Position numbers and translations under genes: made by a program
Source: Pythium myriotylum
Taxonomy: Eukaryota; Oomycota; Peronosporomycetes; Pythiales; Pythiaceae
Length of the DNA stretch: 64,000 nucleotides
NCBI GenBank assembly: GCA_023091665.1
Contig: JALJCQ010000015.1
Span: 496,001-560,000, forward strand
Direction: 5' to 3'
The notes under the pieces: model-generated
What the model was told of the DNA's origin: nothing
The model's input: only the letters and a program-made list of their open reading frames with translations
The model's database searches: none
Shown: positions 1 through 9,081 of the stretch, in pieces
Position numbering within the stretch: position 1 is the first letter of the stretch
How the letters are laid out: every line of letters starts with the position of its first letter

Positions 1-1
1 G

Positions 2-415
2 GGCGGGTCGGCCTCCAGCGTCGCCACTATCACAGGCGGCGGCGCGCGCAGCGGCAATGACAAGCTCATCCAGCACAACGGCGCCGGACACGTCATCATT
101 GACGGCTTCTACGCGCAGAACTTCGGCAAGGTCTACCGCTCGTGCGGCAACTGCAAGACCCAGGTCGCGCGCAAGGTCACCATCTCCAACGTGCTCGCGG
201 TCAACCCGACCGCCGGCATCGCTACCGTCAACAAGAACTTCGGCGACCAGGCCACCTTCTCGAACATCTACATCAAGTCGAGCAAGTCGAGCGTCAAGGT
301 GTGCACGTGGTCGCAGGGCAAGACGGATGGCTCGGAGCCAGTCATGCTTGGTGATGGGCCCTTGCCGCCGCTCTGCAACTACGCCACGAGCGACATTCAC
401 CTCACGAAGATTTAA
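2..415 (+). CDS. PL3 pectate lyase, copy 1 (5' end outside window)
   Basis: This is the C-terminal 137 codons of a secreted pectate lyase; the first full codon is at 2 and the stop is TAA at 413-415. It aligns with residues 127-263 of the complete copies and keeps the K147, K169 and R172 equivalents and the RSCGNC block. It is one of the two most divergent members. It has A134, I136, S143 and Q165 like copy 4, then its own C-terminal changes: SNIYIK, TDGSEPV, YATSDIH and a final LTKI instead of LTKN. The 3' flank after 415 does not match the flank of the other copies, so this copy marks the older or outer edge of the array. Whether its 5' part is intact cannot be seen. Confidence 0.93.
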   Translation, partial: GGSASSVATITGGGARSGNDKLIQHNGAGHVIIDGFYAQNFGKVYRSCGNCKTQVARKVTISNVLAVNPTAGIATVNKNFGDQATFSNIYIKSSKSSVKVCTWSQGKTDGSEPVMLGDGPLPPLCNYATSDIHLTKI

Positions 416-1451
416 GCGAGCGGTGTGCGCGTGTGCGCGTCTCAAAGTGCCTCGTCTGTGCGAGTGGTAGTCCCCTGTCAGTCGTAGCGTTTGCAAGTTG
501 TGTTGTTATCCAATCGGGTGGCGTGGTTAACGGTGGCTTCGTGGGACTGGTGTGATCTCCAAGTTCCCCTACGCCTCTTCTGTGTTGAGATTGGATATAA
601 AGGACTAAGGACTGTTTGAGATCGTTCGTGGGTGGACTTTTTATGCTTGATATGATGGAGCGATTGTTCAGTGCAGGCTACTTGAATAGTAGTTTTGAAT
701 ATTTGAATGATCTTGAAATCGTCATAGCGCTTCGGGCCACGATTGTCGCGAGTTCTCGCAATTTATCGAGTGCGACCGGACAATTGGCCTCGCGATCAAC
801 GCAAAGCAACATCGACGCATGGTCGCCCAACCGAAACGCTGCGAGCGTCTTAGAGCAGTGCAGAGACGCAGTCTCCATTCCCACGGTGACTGATCGTGGA
901 CGAAAGTGACAGCGGGTGCAGCTAATGTGGCTTACAGTGGCGACTGAACTGCGCAAAGTCGCGCGGCAGTCCGCCACGGCACTCACATGATGGCCATCAT
1001 CGAACACTCTGCGAAATCTAATGCTATCCTCTATCAAATCCGATCGTCCAGTGTGTTCTGGGCAGCTGTCCAGTAGATTCCGTCTACGAGTAAATTGGGT
1101 GAAATCCACAATACATTGCCACTGACATTAGTTAGCACCACATTCTCATGCAACAGAATTGAAACTGACCGTGACGTGGACGCTAGCGTTAGCTGGCAAG
1201 CTTTCTCGACGATAGCTCTCTTCGAAGCTCGCCCCGGCTCATCTTCATCTATTCAGGGGATACGCCATCGACACCGAAGTCACACTCAAGAACGATGTAT
1301 ATTCTACTATTTTTCTTGTTTTTTGGGCCGGGGATTCTTCTCGAAGATTTGGATGAATACACACACACATGGTGCGGATCCCAACTGATACTGCAGGCAG
1401 TAAAGCCGCACGAGTGAATGGACGAGTCTACATTCTGCGCCTCACACCACG
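416..1451. other. Tail-to-tail spacer between copies 1 and 2
   Basis: No convincing gene. Positions 416 to about 1140 appear only once in the window. From about 1146 to 1451 the sequence is the 3' flank of copy 2, shared with the other copies. Its start, a segment beginning catgcaacagaattgaaac, recurs beside the foldback at 20914. Short open frames here have no recognisable domain. Confidence 0.7.
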
Positions 1452-2243
1452 CTAGTTCTTGGTGAGGTGGATCTCGCTCTCGGCGTAGTTGCAGAGCGGC
1501 GGCAAGGGCCCATCACCAAGCATCTCCGGCTCCGAGCTGTCCGTCTTGCCCTGCGACCACGTGCACACCTTGACCTTGGACTTGCTCGACTTGATGTAGA
1601 TGTTCGAGAAGGTGGCCTGGTCGCCGAAGTTCTTGTTGACGGTAGCGATGCCGGCGGTCGGGTTGACCGCGAGCACGTTGGAGATGGTGACCTTGCGCGC
1701 GACCTGGGTCTTGCAGTTGCCGCACGAGCGGTAGACCTTGCCGAAGTTCTGCGCGTAGAAGCCGTCAATGATGACGTGTCCGGCGCCGTTGTGCTGGATG
1801 AGCTTGTCGTTGCCGTTGCGCGCGCCACCGCCCGTGACGGTGGTGACGCTCGAGGCCGACCCGCCCTTGATGGTCAGCGCGTCCTCGCACACGTCGTCCC
1901 ACCAGACGTTCTCGAGCTTGCATCCGTGGTTCTCGCAGTGGACGCCCTCGGCCTGGTTCTTGCCGATGATGACGTTCTTGAGCGTGGCGCCGGGCTCGAC
2001 GAGGAAGACAGCATTCTCGGGACCAGTCTCGTTATCCCCGGTGCACGTGATGTCGGATCGCTCGTAGACCTGCATCTTGCCGTCGAAGACGGTGCCGGCC
2101 TTGACGGTGATGGGTTTGTTGTTGCGGACGGGGGTTCCCTTGGCGGTGGGCCACGAGCCGGTGGGCAGCGGCGCGGCGTCGGCGTCGGTGGCGAAGTGTG
2201 CGAGCGCGAGCAGCGCGGTGGCGACGGCGATCTTGGTGAGCAT
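1452..2243 (-). CDS. PL3 pectate lyase, copy 2 (variant)
   Basis: A secreted polysaccharide lyase family 3 pectate lyase of 263 aa, expected to cleave de-esterified homogalacturonan by Ca2+-dependent beta-elimination outside the cell. The start is the ATG that opens a signal peptide (residues 1-23, ending DADA); the frame stays open further upstream but that part is low-complexity leader. Visible family blocks are VFLVEPGATLKNVIIGKNQ (79-97), the acidic WWDDVCEDALTIKG (114-127, likely Ca2+ ligands), K147 before QHNG, K169 and R172 in GKVYRSCGNC, and eight cysteines (67, 103, 108, 119, 174, 177, 227, 251). The K/K/R spacing of 22 and 3 matches, as I recall, the catalytic set of Bacillus Pel-15. 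It differs from the consensus at 70-77 (DNETGPEN), Q165 and SNIY at 213-216. It is head-to-head with copy 3. Confidence 0.95.
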   Translation of the reverse strand: MLTKIAVATALLALAHFATDADAAPLPTGSWPTAKGTPVRNNKPITVKAGTVFDGKMQVYERSDITCTGDNETGPENAVFLVEPGATLKNVIIGKNQAEGVHCENHGCKLENVWWDDVCEDALTIKGGSASSVTTVTGGGARNGNDKLIQHNGAGHVIIDGFYAQNFGKVYRSCGNCKTQVARKVTISNVLAVNPTAGIATVNKNFGDQATFSNIYIKSSKSKVKVCTWSQGKTDSSEPEMLGDGPLPPLCNYAESEIHLTKN

Positions 2244-2343
2244 GGTTGGGCTGGTTTGGGTTTGGGTTTGAGTTTGGTGTGGTTTGACTTGGTCTGCTGG
2301 GGTGTGGTGTTGTTTGCTTGGTTCGACTGGAGTGGTCGGGGGC

Positions 2344-2357
2344 AAGTTGGGAAGTGA
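2344..2357 (-). promoter_or_regulatory. Candidate Inr+FPR core promoter, copy 2
   Basis: Read on the minus strand this is TCACTTCCCAACTT. It matches the oomycete TCAYTYY initiator followed by a CAWTTT-like FPR with one mismatch. It lies about 100 bp upstream of the ATG. Confidence 0.5.
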
Positions 2358-3047
2358 GTGAGGGAGTGAGTGAGAGAGCGAGCGAGTGAGTGAGAGGATG
2401 AGAGGGTGTGACGGTGTGACGGTGTGAGGGTGGATGAAAGCGTGGGGCGGCGGCGGTGTGGATGTGGCTGTGGCGGTGTGGGTGGGTGATTGCGTCGTGC
2501 CTCTTGGGCACGGATCTCCTCGTGGCAGTTAATGACACGGATGGGAGATGCATGGCAGCCCGGTGGCCGAGTGGCCCGTTGGCCAGGTGGCTGGCTCCCC
2601 GGTCCGCCTCGACGCATGCATGCGTTTTGCCGGATTGCGGCCTTGCGTAGTTGCGTAGTTGCGTGGTTGCGTGATTGCCACGTCAATGATTCGTTCGCGT
2701 GGGTTGGAGCGTCGGCAGCATAGTCGTGGTCATGGCCGATGGGCGTACTATACGAATCCACAGAGACCTCGGTCTCTAGACGTGTGGATGACGTGCGTCC
2801 TGTCTCTACCGACCGGCCTTCGCGTACTATATAGTTTACGGCCAGGATGCGGGCAATCTGTCCGCAGGATGTGCAACTCGCTCTGTTGGTGTGACAGTCT
2901 GCACTACGCGACCGACCGCGTGGATGGCACTTCGATTCCGGTTCGAGGACGGATGTGAGTGATATGTGGTGACCGGCTATTAGTAGCTGCTCGGCGAGCC
3001 AGCAAAGGATGACTATCGACACGCTTCTTGCTATTCGATACTGCTAC

Positions 3048-3089
3048 CGGCAACCCGCAACCCGCAACCTGCAACCTGCAACCTGCAAC
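3048..3089 (-). repeat. GTTGCAG heptamer array, about 6 units
   Basis: Six 7-bp units of GTTGCRG type on the minus strand in the upstream region of copy 2. The mirror array is at 5240-5281. Confidence 0.85.
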
Positions 3090-4246
3090 CCGGCACTTGG
3101 TGCCTGTGACCCGGTCTTGCGTCTCTCGTCTCGCTTCAGCGTCTCAGTGTTGGGTAGGTAGTATCCCAGCCGCGGCTTTGTTGACCAGGACGTCCTACTC
3201 TCCTCCACGCGGTCCCATGGAATGATACCTGATCCTGTTCATGTGGGTGAGATGCGTGTGGTGTATCCGGGTATGGATGGGCATGGACAATTTCGTACGT
3301 GTGGGCTGGCTCTGCAGCTGGTATGTTGATCACGCGCACGCGGTCGCATGATTGAGGTCATTAATCGGCCGTTGCTCAGGATGGGACAGCATGCAGGATG
3401 GACGAGGATTGATTGGGTAAGATAAGCTACGATAGCATAGGTTTGGATACGTTTGGATAGGATAAGATCGGAGATCGGAGCCGAACTGAGAAAGCTGAGC
3501 AGACCCGCGCCCCATCACGAATAGGATATGCGACAGTGCTGGATGTATAAAACATGCTCCAGTGCCGTCACTGAGTTCGAGTGTTCGTCGTCGGTTAGTC
3601 GGATTGGTGGGAGACTGCGTGCGTAGTGTCATAATGTACAGGGATATGTACTATTCGTCCGAGTGCGTAGAAGGTCCGGATGTTATGCATTTCCTTGTGA
3701 GTCTCAACTCGCCTCGTTTCGCCTCAGCTCGTCTCGTCAATATGGACCACCGAGGTTGGTGGAGGAGTATGGCTGTCTTTGCCTGATTGATACATTGGCG
3801 TAGGAAATGCGGATCACCGGTCTGGGGAGAATCCGTTTGGGCCAGGGACCTCCCCGCATCTGTGCTTGCGGCGCGGTGGATGGTGAGTCCACTGACGAAA
3901 CGAGGAGACTTCTGCAGAGCATGATGCACCGACTGCATCGAAGACCGTCGGCGCAACAGAAGAAAGGCTGTGGTGGCCTGAACTCACACTCTTTCGACAC
4001 GGTTAGAACATAGCGGAGAACGAAAGGTCACTGTCGAGAACATAATCGGTCCATCAAGCTGGACAGCCATTGCTGTATGTCAGGGAGCCATGGCTCCTGA
4101 CAACACATGGTTTTGTCATCTCTTTCGTGTTCACTTTCACCTTCGCGCAGAGGCAGACCGCAGACGGAGTCATCTGAAGCAGCGGACGGTTTTGTCGCGG
4201 TTAATCAGCGGTAGCAGCAGCAATCGAGTCCGGAGTCTCGATTCCA

Positions 4247-4330
4247 GAGCCTGGAGCCTGGAGCCTGGAGCCTGGAGCCTGGAGCCTGGAGCCTGGAGCC
4301 TGGAGCCTGGAGCCTGGAGCCTGGAGCCTA
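4247..4330 (+). repeat. GAGCCTG heptamer array, 12 units
   Basis: Twelve 7-bp units, the last being gagccta, followed by degenerate units to about 4380. The same site in the other loops has 12, 3, 12 and 17 units. Confidence 0.9.
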
Positions 4331-4929
4331 GAGTCTGGAGCCTGAAGCCCGGAGCCTGAAGCCTGGAACCCGGAGCCTAAAGTCCGGATTGCGCAGTCCA
4401 GAGTACGGATGTGGCCACTGACCACACCACGCCCACTGACCATCGAAGCGCGTCTTGTCCCTACGGATGGGAACGCAAGGGATCACGCACAAACGCGCGC
4501 CGCGAGCGTTCGATCAGCTGACGATTGTTTGTGTCGTTTATGGACCCATCGACTCGCTATGTCGATGGAACGTAAAAATACAAGCTCTTATCTGTCGCTT
4601 TCTCATAAGCCACACCAGGCGTCCAATTCTGTGCACTTGACTCTGTGTGTTTTATTGCACAAGCTCTCCCATTCACGAGTGCATGTCTCATGCGAAGCCG
4701 TACTCATCCAGCTTCGTGTTTTGACGAAGACCCCACGATCAAGTGGTTTCAAGGATCAGGGAGCAGTGCTCATCCTCAGCGTCTCAGGTCCAGCTGGATG
4801 GCAAACAACTTCACTGCGCAGCCTCTCGACCTCTCGACCTCTCGACCTCGGTGCTCGACGTTCACGACGGGCTCTACTGTATATTATATTATCCTATGCT
4901 ATCCAACCGTGTCCAATCTATGCTCGTCC

Positions 4930-4944
4930 GTCCTGCATCCTGTC
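4930..4944 (+). other. Empty target site of the LINE, haplotype 1
   Basis: The 15-mer gtcctgcatcctgtc occurs once here, running straight into ccatcctgag. In loops 4/5 and 7/8 the same 15-mer flanks a 3,370 bp insert on both sides. This is therefore the pre-insertion state. Confidence 0.88.
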
Positions 4945-5239
4945 CCATCCTGAGCAACGACCGATTAATGACCTCAAACATGCGACCGCGTGCGCGTGAT
5001 CAACATACCAGCTGCAGAGCCAGCCCACACGTACGAAATTGTCCATGCCCATCCATACCCGGATACACCACACGCATCTCACCCACATGAACAGGATCAG
5101 GTATCATTCCATGGGACCGCGTGGAGGAGAGTAGGACGTCCTGGTCAACAAAGCCGCGGCTGGGATACTACCTACCCAACACTGAGACGCTGAAGCGAGA
5201 CGAGAGACGCAAGACCGGGTCACAGGCACCAAGTGCCGG

Positions 5240-5281
5240 GTTGCAGGTTGCAGGTTGCAGGTTGCGGGTTGCGGGTTGCCG
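5240..5281 (+). repeat. GTTGCAG heptamer array, 6 units
   Basis: Three GTTGCAG, two GTTGCGG and one GTTGCCG unit, mirror image of 3048-3089. Confidence 0.85.
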
Positions 5282-5971
5282 GTAGCAGTATCGAATAGCA
5301 AGAAGCGTGTCGATAGTCATCCTTTGCTGGCTCGCCGAGCAGCTACTAATAGCCGGTCACCACATATCACTCACATCCGTCCTCGAACCGGAATCGAAGT
5401 GCCATCCACGCGGTCGGTCGCGTAGTGCAGACTGTCACACCAACAGAGCGAGTTGCACATCCTGCGGACAGATTGCCCGCATCCTGGCCGTAAACTATAT
5501 AGTACGCGAAGGCCGGTCGGTAGAGACAGGACGCACGTCATCCACACGTCTAGAGACCGAGGTCTCTGTGGATTCGTATAGTACGCCCATCGGCCATGAC
5601 CACGACTATGCTGCCGACGCTCCAACCCACGCGAACGAATCATTGACGTGGCAATCACGCAACCACGCAACTACGCAACTACGCAACGCCGCAATCCGGC
5701 AAGACGCATGCATGCGTCGAGGCGTACCGGGGAGCCAGCCACCTGGCCAACGGGCCACTCGGCCACCGGGCTGCCATGCATCTCCCATCCGTGTCATTAA
5801 CTGCCACGAGGAGATCCGTGCCCAAGAGGCACGACGCAATCACCCACCCACACCGCCACAGCCACATCCACACCGCCGCCGCCCCACGCTTTCATCCACC
5901 CTCACACCGTCACACCGTCACACCCTCTCATCCTCTCACTCACTCGCTCGCTCTCTCACTCACTCCCTCAC

Positions 5972-5985
5972 TCACTTCCCAACTT
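5972..5985 (+). promoter_or_regulatory. Candidate Inr+FPR core promoter, copy 3
   Basis: TCACTTCCCAACTT, about 115 bp before the ATG at 6099, at the end of a CT-rich tract. It matches the oomycete initiator consensus with one FPR mismatch. Confidence 0.5.
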
Positions 5986-6098
5986 GCCCCCGACCACTCC
6001 AGTCGAACCAAGCAAACAACACCACACCCCAGCAGACCAAGTCAAACCACACCAAACCTACAACTCAAACTCAAACCCAAACCCAAACCAGCCCAACC

Positions 6099-6890
6099 AT
6101 GCTCACCAAGATCGCCGTCGCCACCGCGCTGCTCGCGCTCGCACACTTCGCCACCGACGCCGACGCCGCGCCGCTGCCCACCGGCTCGTGGCCCACCGCC
6201 AAGGGAACCCCCGTCCGCAACAACAAACCCATCACCGTCAAGGCCGGCACCGTCTTCGACGGCAAGATGCAGGTCTACGAGCGATCCGACATCACGTGCA
6301 CCGGCAACAAAGAAAGCGGCGCCGCCACCGCCGTCTTCCTCGTCGAGCCCGGCGCCACGCTCAAGAACGTCATCATCGGCAAGAACCAGGCCGAGGGCGT
6401 CCACTGCGAGAACCACGGATGCAAGCTCGAGAACGTCTGGTGGGACGACGTGTGCGAGGACGCGCTGACCATCAAGGGCGGGTCGGCCTCGAGCGTCACC
6501 ACCGTCACGGGCGGTGGCGCGCGCAACGGCAACGACAAGCTCATCCAGCACAACGGCGCCGGACACGTCATCATCGACGGCTTCTACGCCGAGAACTTCG
6601 GCAAGGTCTACCGCTCGTGCGGCAACTGCAAGACCCAGGTCGCGCGCAAGGTCACCATCTCCAACGTGCTCGCGGTCAACCCGACCGCCGGCATCGCCAC
6701 TGCCAACAAGAACTTCGGCGACCAGGCCACCTTCAAGAACGTGCACATCAAGTCGAGCAAGTCCAAGGTCAAGGTGTGCACGTGGTCGCAGGGCAAGACG
6801 GACAGCTCGGAGCCGGAGATGCTTGGTGATGGGCCCTTGCCGCCGCTCTGCAACTACGCTGAGAGCGAGATCCACCTCACCAAGAACTAG
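6099..6890 (+). CDS. PL3 pectate lyase, copy 3
   Basis: A complete 263 aa secreted pectate lyase. It starts at the ATG after the cagcccaacc leader, and the signal peptide ends near residue 23. It carries the consensus NKESGAAT at 70-77 and E165, unlike its head-to-head partner copy 2. Its one private change is A202 in place of V202 (ATANKN). All acidic (116-121), K147, K169, R172 and cysteine positions are kept. An open frame continues upstream in phase to 5307, but the signal peptide argues for the internal ATG. The 3' flank leads into the tail-to-tail spacer with copy 4. Confidence 0.95.
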   Translation: MLTKIAVATALLALAHFATDADAAPLPTGSWPTAKGTPVRNNKPITVKAGTVFDGKMQVYERSDITCTGNKESGAATAVFLVEPGATLKNVIIGKNQAEGVHCENHGCKLENVWWDDVCEDALTIKGGSASSVTTVTGGGARNGNDKLIQHNGAGHVIIDGFYAENFGKVYRSCGNCKTQVARKVTISNVLAVNPTAGIATANKNFGDQATFKNVHIKSSKSKVKVCTWSQGKTDSSEPEMLGDGPLPPLCNYAESEIHLTKN

Positions 6891-7216
6891 CGTGGTGTGA
6901 GGCGCAGAATGTAGACTCGACCACTCACTCGTGCGGCTTTACTGCCTGCAGTATCAGTTGGGATCCGCACCATGTGTGTGTGTATTCATCCAAATCTTCG
7001 AGAAGAATCCCCGGCCCAAAAAACAAGAAAAATAGTAGAATATACATCGTTCTTGAGTGTGACTACGGTGTCGAAGGCGTATCCCCTGAATAGATGAAGA
7101 TGCGCCGGGGCGAGCTTCGAAGAGAGCTATCGTCGAATGATCTCGGCAGTTCATGCTGGCGTCCACGTCACTGTCACTGTTGTAGTGTTTCAACGCTGTT
7201 ACGTGAGAGTGTAGTG

Positions 7217-7318
7217 TCAATGTCAATGTCAATGTCAATGTCAATGCCAATGTCAATGTCAATGTCAATGTCAATGTCAATGTCAATGTCAATGTCAATG
7301 TCAATGTCAATGTCAATG
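7217..7318 (+). repeat. TCAATG hexamer array, 17 units
   Basis: Seventeen 6-bp units with one ccaatg interruption near the 5' end. The arrays in the later spacers have 18, 20 and 20 units, each with the same type of interruption. Confidence 0.92.
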
Positions 7319-7340
7319 TATCAACATCAATGTATCAACA

Positions 7341-7547
7341 TCAATGTAGCCATCCAGCTTGAATTGAGAAGGGATCAACCGCAGACTTGTCTTCTTCGGG
7401 TTGAATCTGGTGATGCGAGGTTAAATCCCAAGCTTTATGTGCTGTGTGAGGCAGGCGAATGCTGAAAATGGCTTGGAAAAAAATTCCGAGTCGTTCCCAC
7501 CAGCTACGGAGGACCTGGCGAGGGTCTTTCTTCGGAAGGTCAAACAC
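7341..7547 (-). pseudogene. Degenerate coding fragment, unknown family
   Basis: This minus-strand frame reads RLPHTAHKAWDLTSHHQIQ then PEEDKSAVDPF. A diverged relative (LYQSQPEEDYSAADPF) sits in the 2.5 kb spacers at 20039-20578 and its copies. Two independent remnants with protein-level similarity suggest a former gene family, but I do not recognise it. The frame cannot be extended without shifts. Confidence 0.3.
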
Positions 7548-8162
7548 CGTGAAAAGGCTGAACTATGGGTCACGAACCTGGTCATTTGTTGAACTTGGTT
7601 GTCCAGCACTCGGAGCGAAGCTCTGAGAGCGGCACGTGGCAGAAGGTAGCTTTGCCACATCGAAGCCACAACCGATCTACAGAGCAAGGTTGCCGATGAA
7701 CTGCGTCCGTGGTGGCCGCTCGAGCGGAGCGGCGGCTGTATTCGTTCTTTCTTTACTTGCTGGTAACACCGCTCACACTCAGGCCGGCTGTGCCTCGGCC
7801 CTGAAAAGTAGGATCCAATTGGAACGTCTAGCGCCTTCAACTGAGCTGCTGCTAGAATTCTCACTAAACAACGACTCTCGGCGAGAAAGACGCTATGGAA
7901 AACTGGCGAGACTTTTCGACGGTAGCTCTTTTCAAAGATCGCCCCCGGCGCATCTTCTTCTATTCAGGGGATACGCCTTCGACACCGTAGTCACACTCAA
8001 GAACGATGTATATTCTACTATTTTTCTTGTTTTTTGGGCCGGGGATTCTTCTCGAAGATTTGGATGAATACACACACACATGGTGCGGATCCCAACTGAT
8101 ACTGCAGGCAGTAAAGCCGCACGAGTGAATGGACGAGTCTACATTCTGCGCCTCACACCACG

Positions 8163-8954
8163 CTAGTTCTTGGTGAGGTGGATCTCGCTCTCGGCGTAGT
8201 TGCAGAGCGGCGGCAAGGGCCCATCACCAAGCATCTCCGGCTCCGAGCTGTCCGTCTTGCCCTGCGACCACGTGCACACCTTGACCTTGGACTTGCTCGA
8301 CTTGATGTGCACGTTCTTGAAGGTGGCCTGGTCGCCGAAGTTCTTGTTGACGGTAGCGATGCCGGCGGTCGGGTTGACCGCGAGCACGTTGGAGATGGTG
8401 ACCTTGCGCGCGACCTGGGTCTTGCAGTTGCCGCACGAGCGGTAGACCTTGCCGAAGTTCTGCGCGTAGAAGCCGTCAATGATGACGTGTCCGGCGCCGT
8501 TGTGCTGGATGAGCTTGTCATTGCCGCTGCGCGCGCCGCCGCCTGTGATAGTGGCGACGCTGGAGGCCGACCCGCCCTTGATGGTCAGCGCGTCCTCGCA
8601 CACGTCGTCCCACCAGACGTTCTCGAGCTTGCATCCGTGGTTCTCGCAGTGGACGCCCTCGGCCTGGTTCTTGCCGATGACGACGTTCTTGAGCGTGGCG
8701 CCGGGCTCGACGAGGAAGACGGCGGTGGCGGCGCCGCTTTCTTTGTTGCCGGTGCACGTGATGTCGGATCGCTCGTAGACCTGCATCTTGCCGTCGAAGA
8801 CGGTGCCGGCCTTGACGGTGATGGGTTTGTTGTTGCGGACGGGGGTTCCCTTGGCGGTGGGCCACGAGCCGGTGGGCAGCGGCGCGGCGTCGGCGTCGGT
8901 GGCGAAGTGTGCGAGCGCGAGCAGCGCGGTGGCGACGGCGATCTTGGTGAGCAT
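8163..8954 (-). CDS. PL3 pectate lyase, copy 4 (variant)
   Basis: A complete 263 aa secreted pectate lyase. It is a mosaic. The N-terminal half has consensus NKESGAAT plus a private V92 (KNVVIGK). Residues 134-143 read A-T-I and S143, and residue 165 is Q, as in copy 1. The C-terminal part (KNVHIK) is consensus. This pattern fits conversion between a copy-1-like and a consensus gene. Catalytic-type residues K147, K169 and R172 are present. It is head-to-head with copy 5 across a loop that holds the first LINE. The frame is open upstream in phase to 9827, which I treat as non-coding leader. Confidence 0.95.
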   Translation of the reverse strand: MLTKIAVATALLALAHFATDADAAPLPTGSWPTAKGTPVRNNKPITVKAGTVFDGKMQVYERSDITCTGNKESGAATAVFLVEPGATLKNVVIGKNQAEGVHCENHGCKLENVWWDDVCEDALTIKGGSASSVATITGGGARSGNDKLIQHNGAGHVIIDGFYAQNFGKVYRSCGNCKTQVARKVTISNVLAVNPTAGIATVNKNFGDQATFKNVHIKSSKSKVKVCTWSQGKTDSSEPEMLGDGPLPPLCNYAESEIHLTKN

Positions 8955-9067
8955 GGTTGGGCTGGTTTGGGTTTGGGTTTGAGTTTGAGTTGTAGGTTTG
9001 GTGTGGTTTGACTTGGTCTGCTGGGGTGTGGTGTTGTTTGCTTGGTTCGACTGGAGTGGTCGGGGGC

Positions 9068-9081
9068 AAGTTGGGAAGTGA
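9068..9081 (-). promoter_or_regulatory. Candidate Inr+FPR core promoter, copy 4
   Basis: Minus-strand TCACTTCCCAACTT about 115 bp before the ATG, as in copies 2 and 3. Confidence 0.5.

Larger units (their letters stand above)
2244..6098. other. Head-to-head spacer of pair 2/3, LINE-free
   Basis: Divergent upstream regions of copies 2 and 3 flank a loop with no recognisable gene. Next to each gene is a CT/AC-rich leader. A dyad AGAGACC-tc-GGTCTCT lies at 2762-2777. Heptamer arrays lie at 3048-3089, 4247-4330 and 5240-5281. A near-palindrome centred on agccatggct lies at 4078-4101. The empty retrotransposon target is at 4930-4944. All open frames here are unsupported. Confidence 0.7.
1190..7130. 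repeat. Large inverted repeat carrying copies 2 and 3
   Basis: The left arm (about 1190-3435) and right arm (about 4890-7130, reverse complement) carry the 3' flank, the lyase gene, the long upstream region and the start of the loop. Similarity fades around the loop (about 3446-4880). The same arm-loop-arm plan recurs for pairs 4/5, 7/8, 10/11 and 13/14. Arm ends are approximate because they were aligned by eye. Confidence 0.8.
6891..8162. other. Tail-to-tail spacer between copies 3 and 4
   Basis: The two ends are inverted copies of a roughly 250 bp 3' flank containing a run ggccggggattcttctcgaa and its reverse complement. The middle holds a TCAATG array and a degenerate minus-strand reading frame (7341-7547). 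There is no intact gene. Confidence 0.7.

Noticed and set aside
1467..2357. Long open frames antisense to every lyase gene (about 277 codons)
   Set aside because: They mirror the third-position GC bias of the sense gene, repeat identically with it, and have no domain.
2557..2600. tRNA-like stretch ggtggccgagtggcc
   Set aside because: It resembles a D-arm only. There is no anticodon stem, T-arm or acceptor pairing.
3048..3089. CRISPR-like array
   Set aside because: Contiguous 7-bp units without spacers in a eukaryotic genome.
5307..6098. N-terminal extension of the lyase (open in phase well upstream in copies 3, 4, 13 and others)
   Set aside because: The internal ATG opens a clear signal peptide and lies downstream of a candidate initiator. 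The upstream part is low-complexity CT/AC-rich sequence that is open in several frames.
6954..7316. Thr-Leu and Ser-Met repeat proteins across the TCAATG array
   Set aside because: Pure microsatellite translation on both strands.
7415..7440. T-loop-like ggttaaatccc
   Set aside because: The flanking arms do not pair and no other tRNA parts are present.
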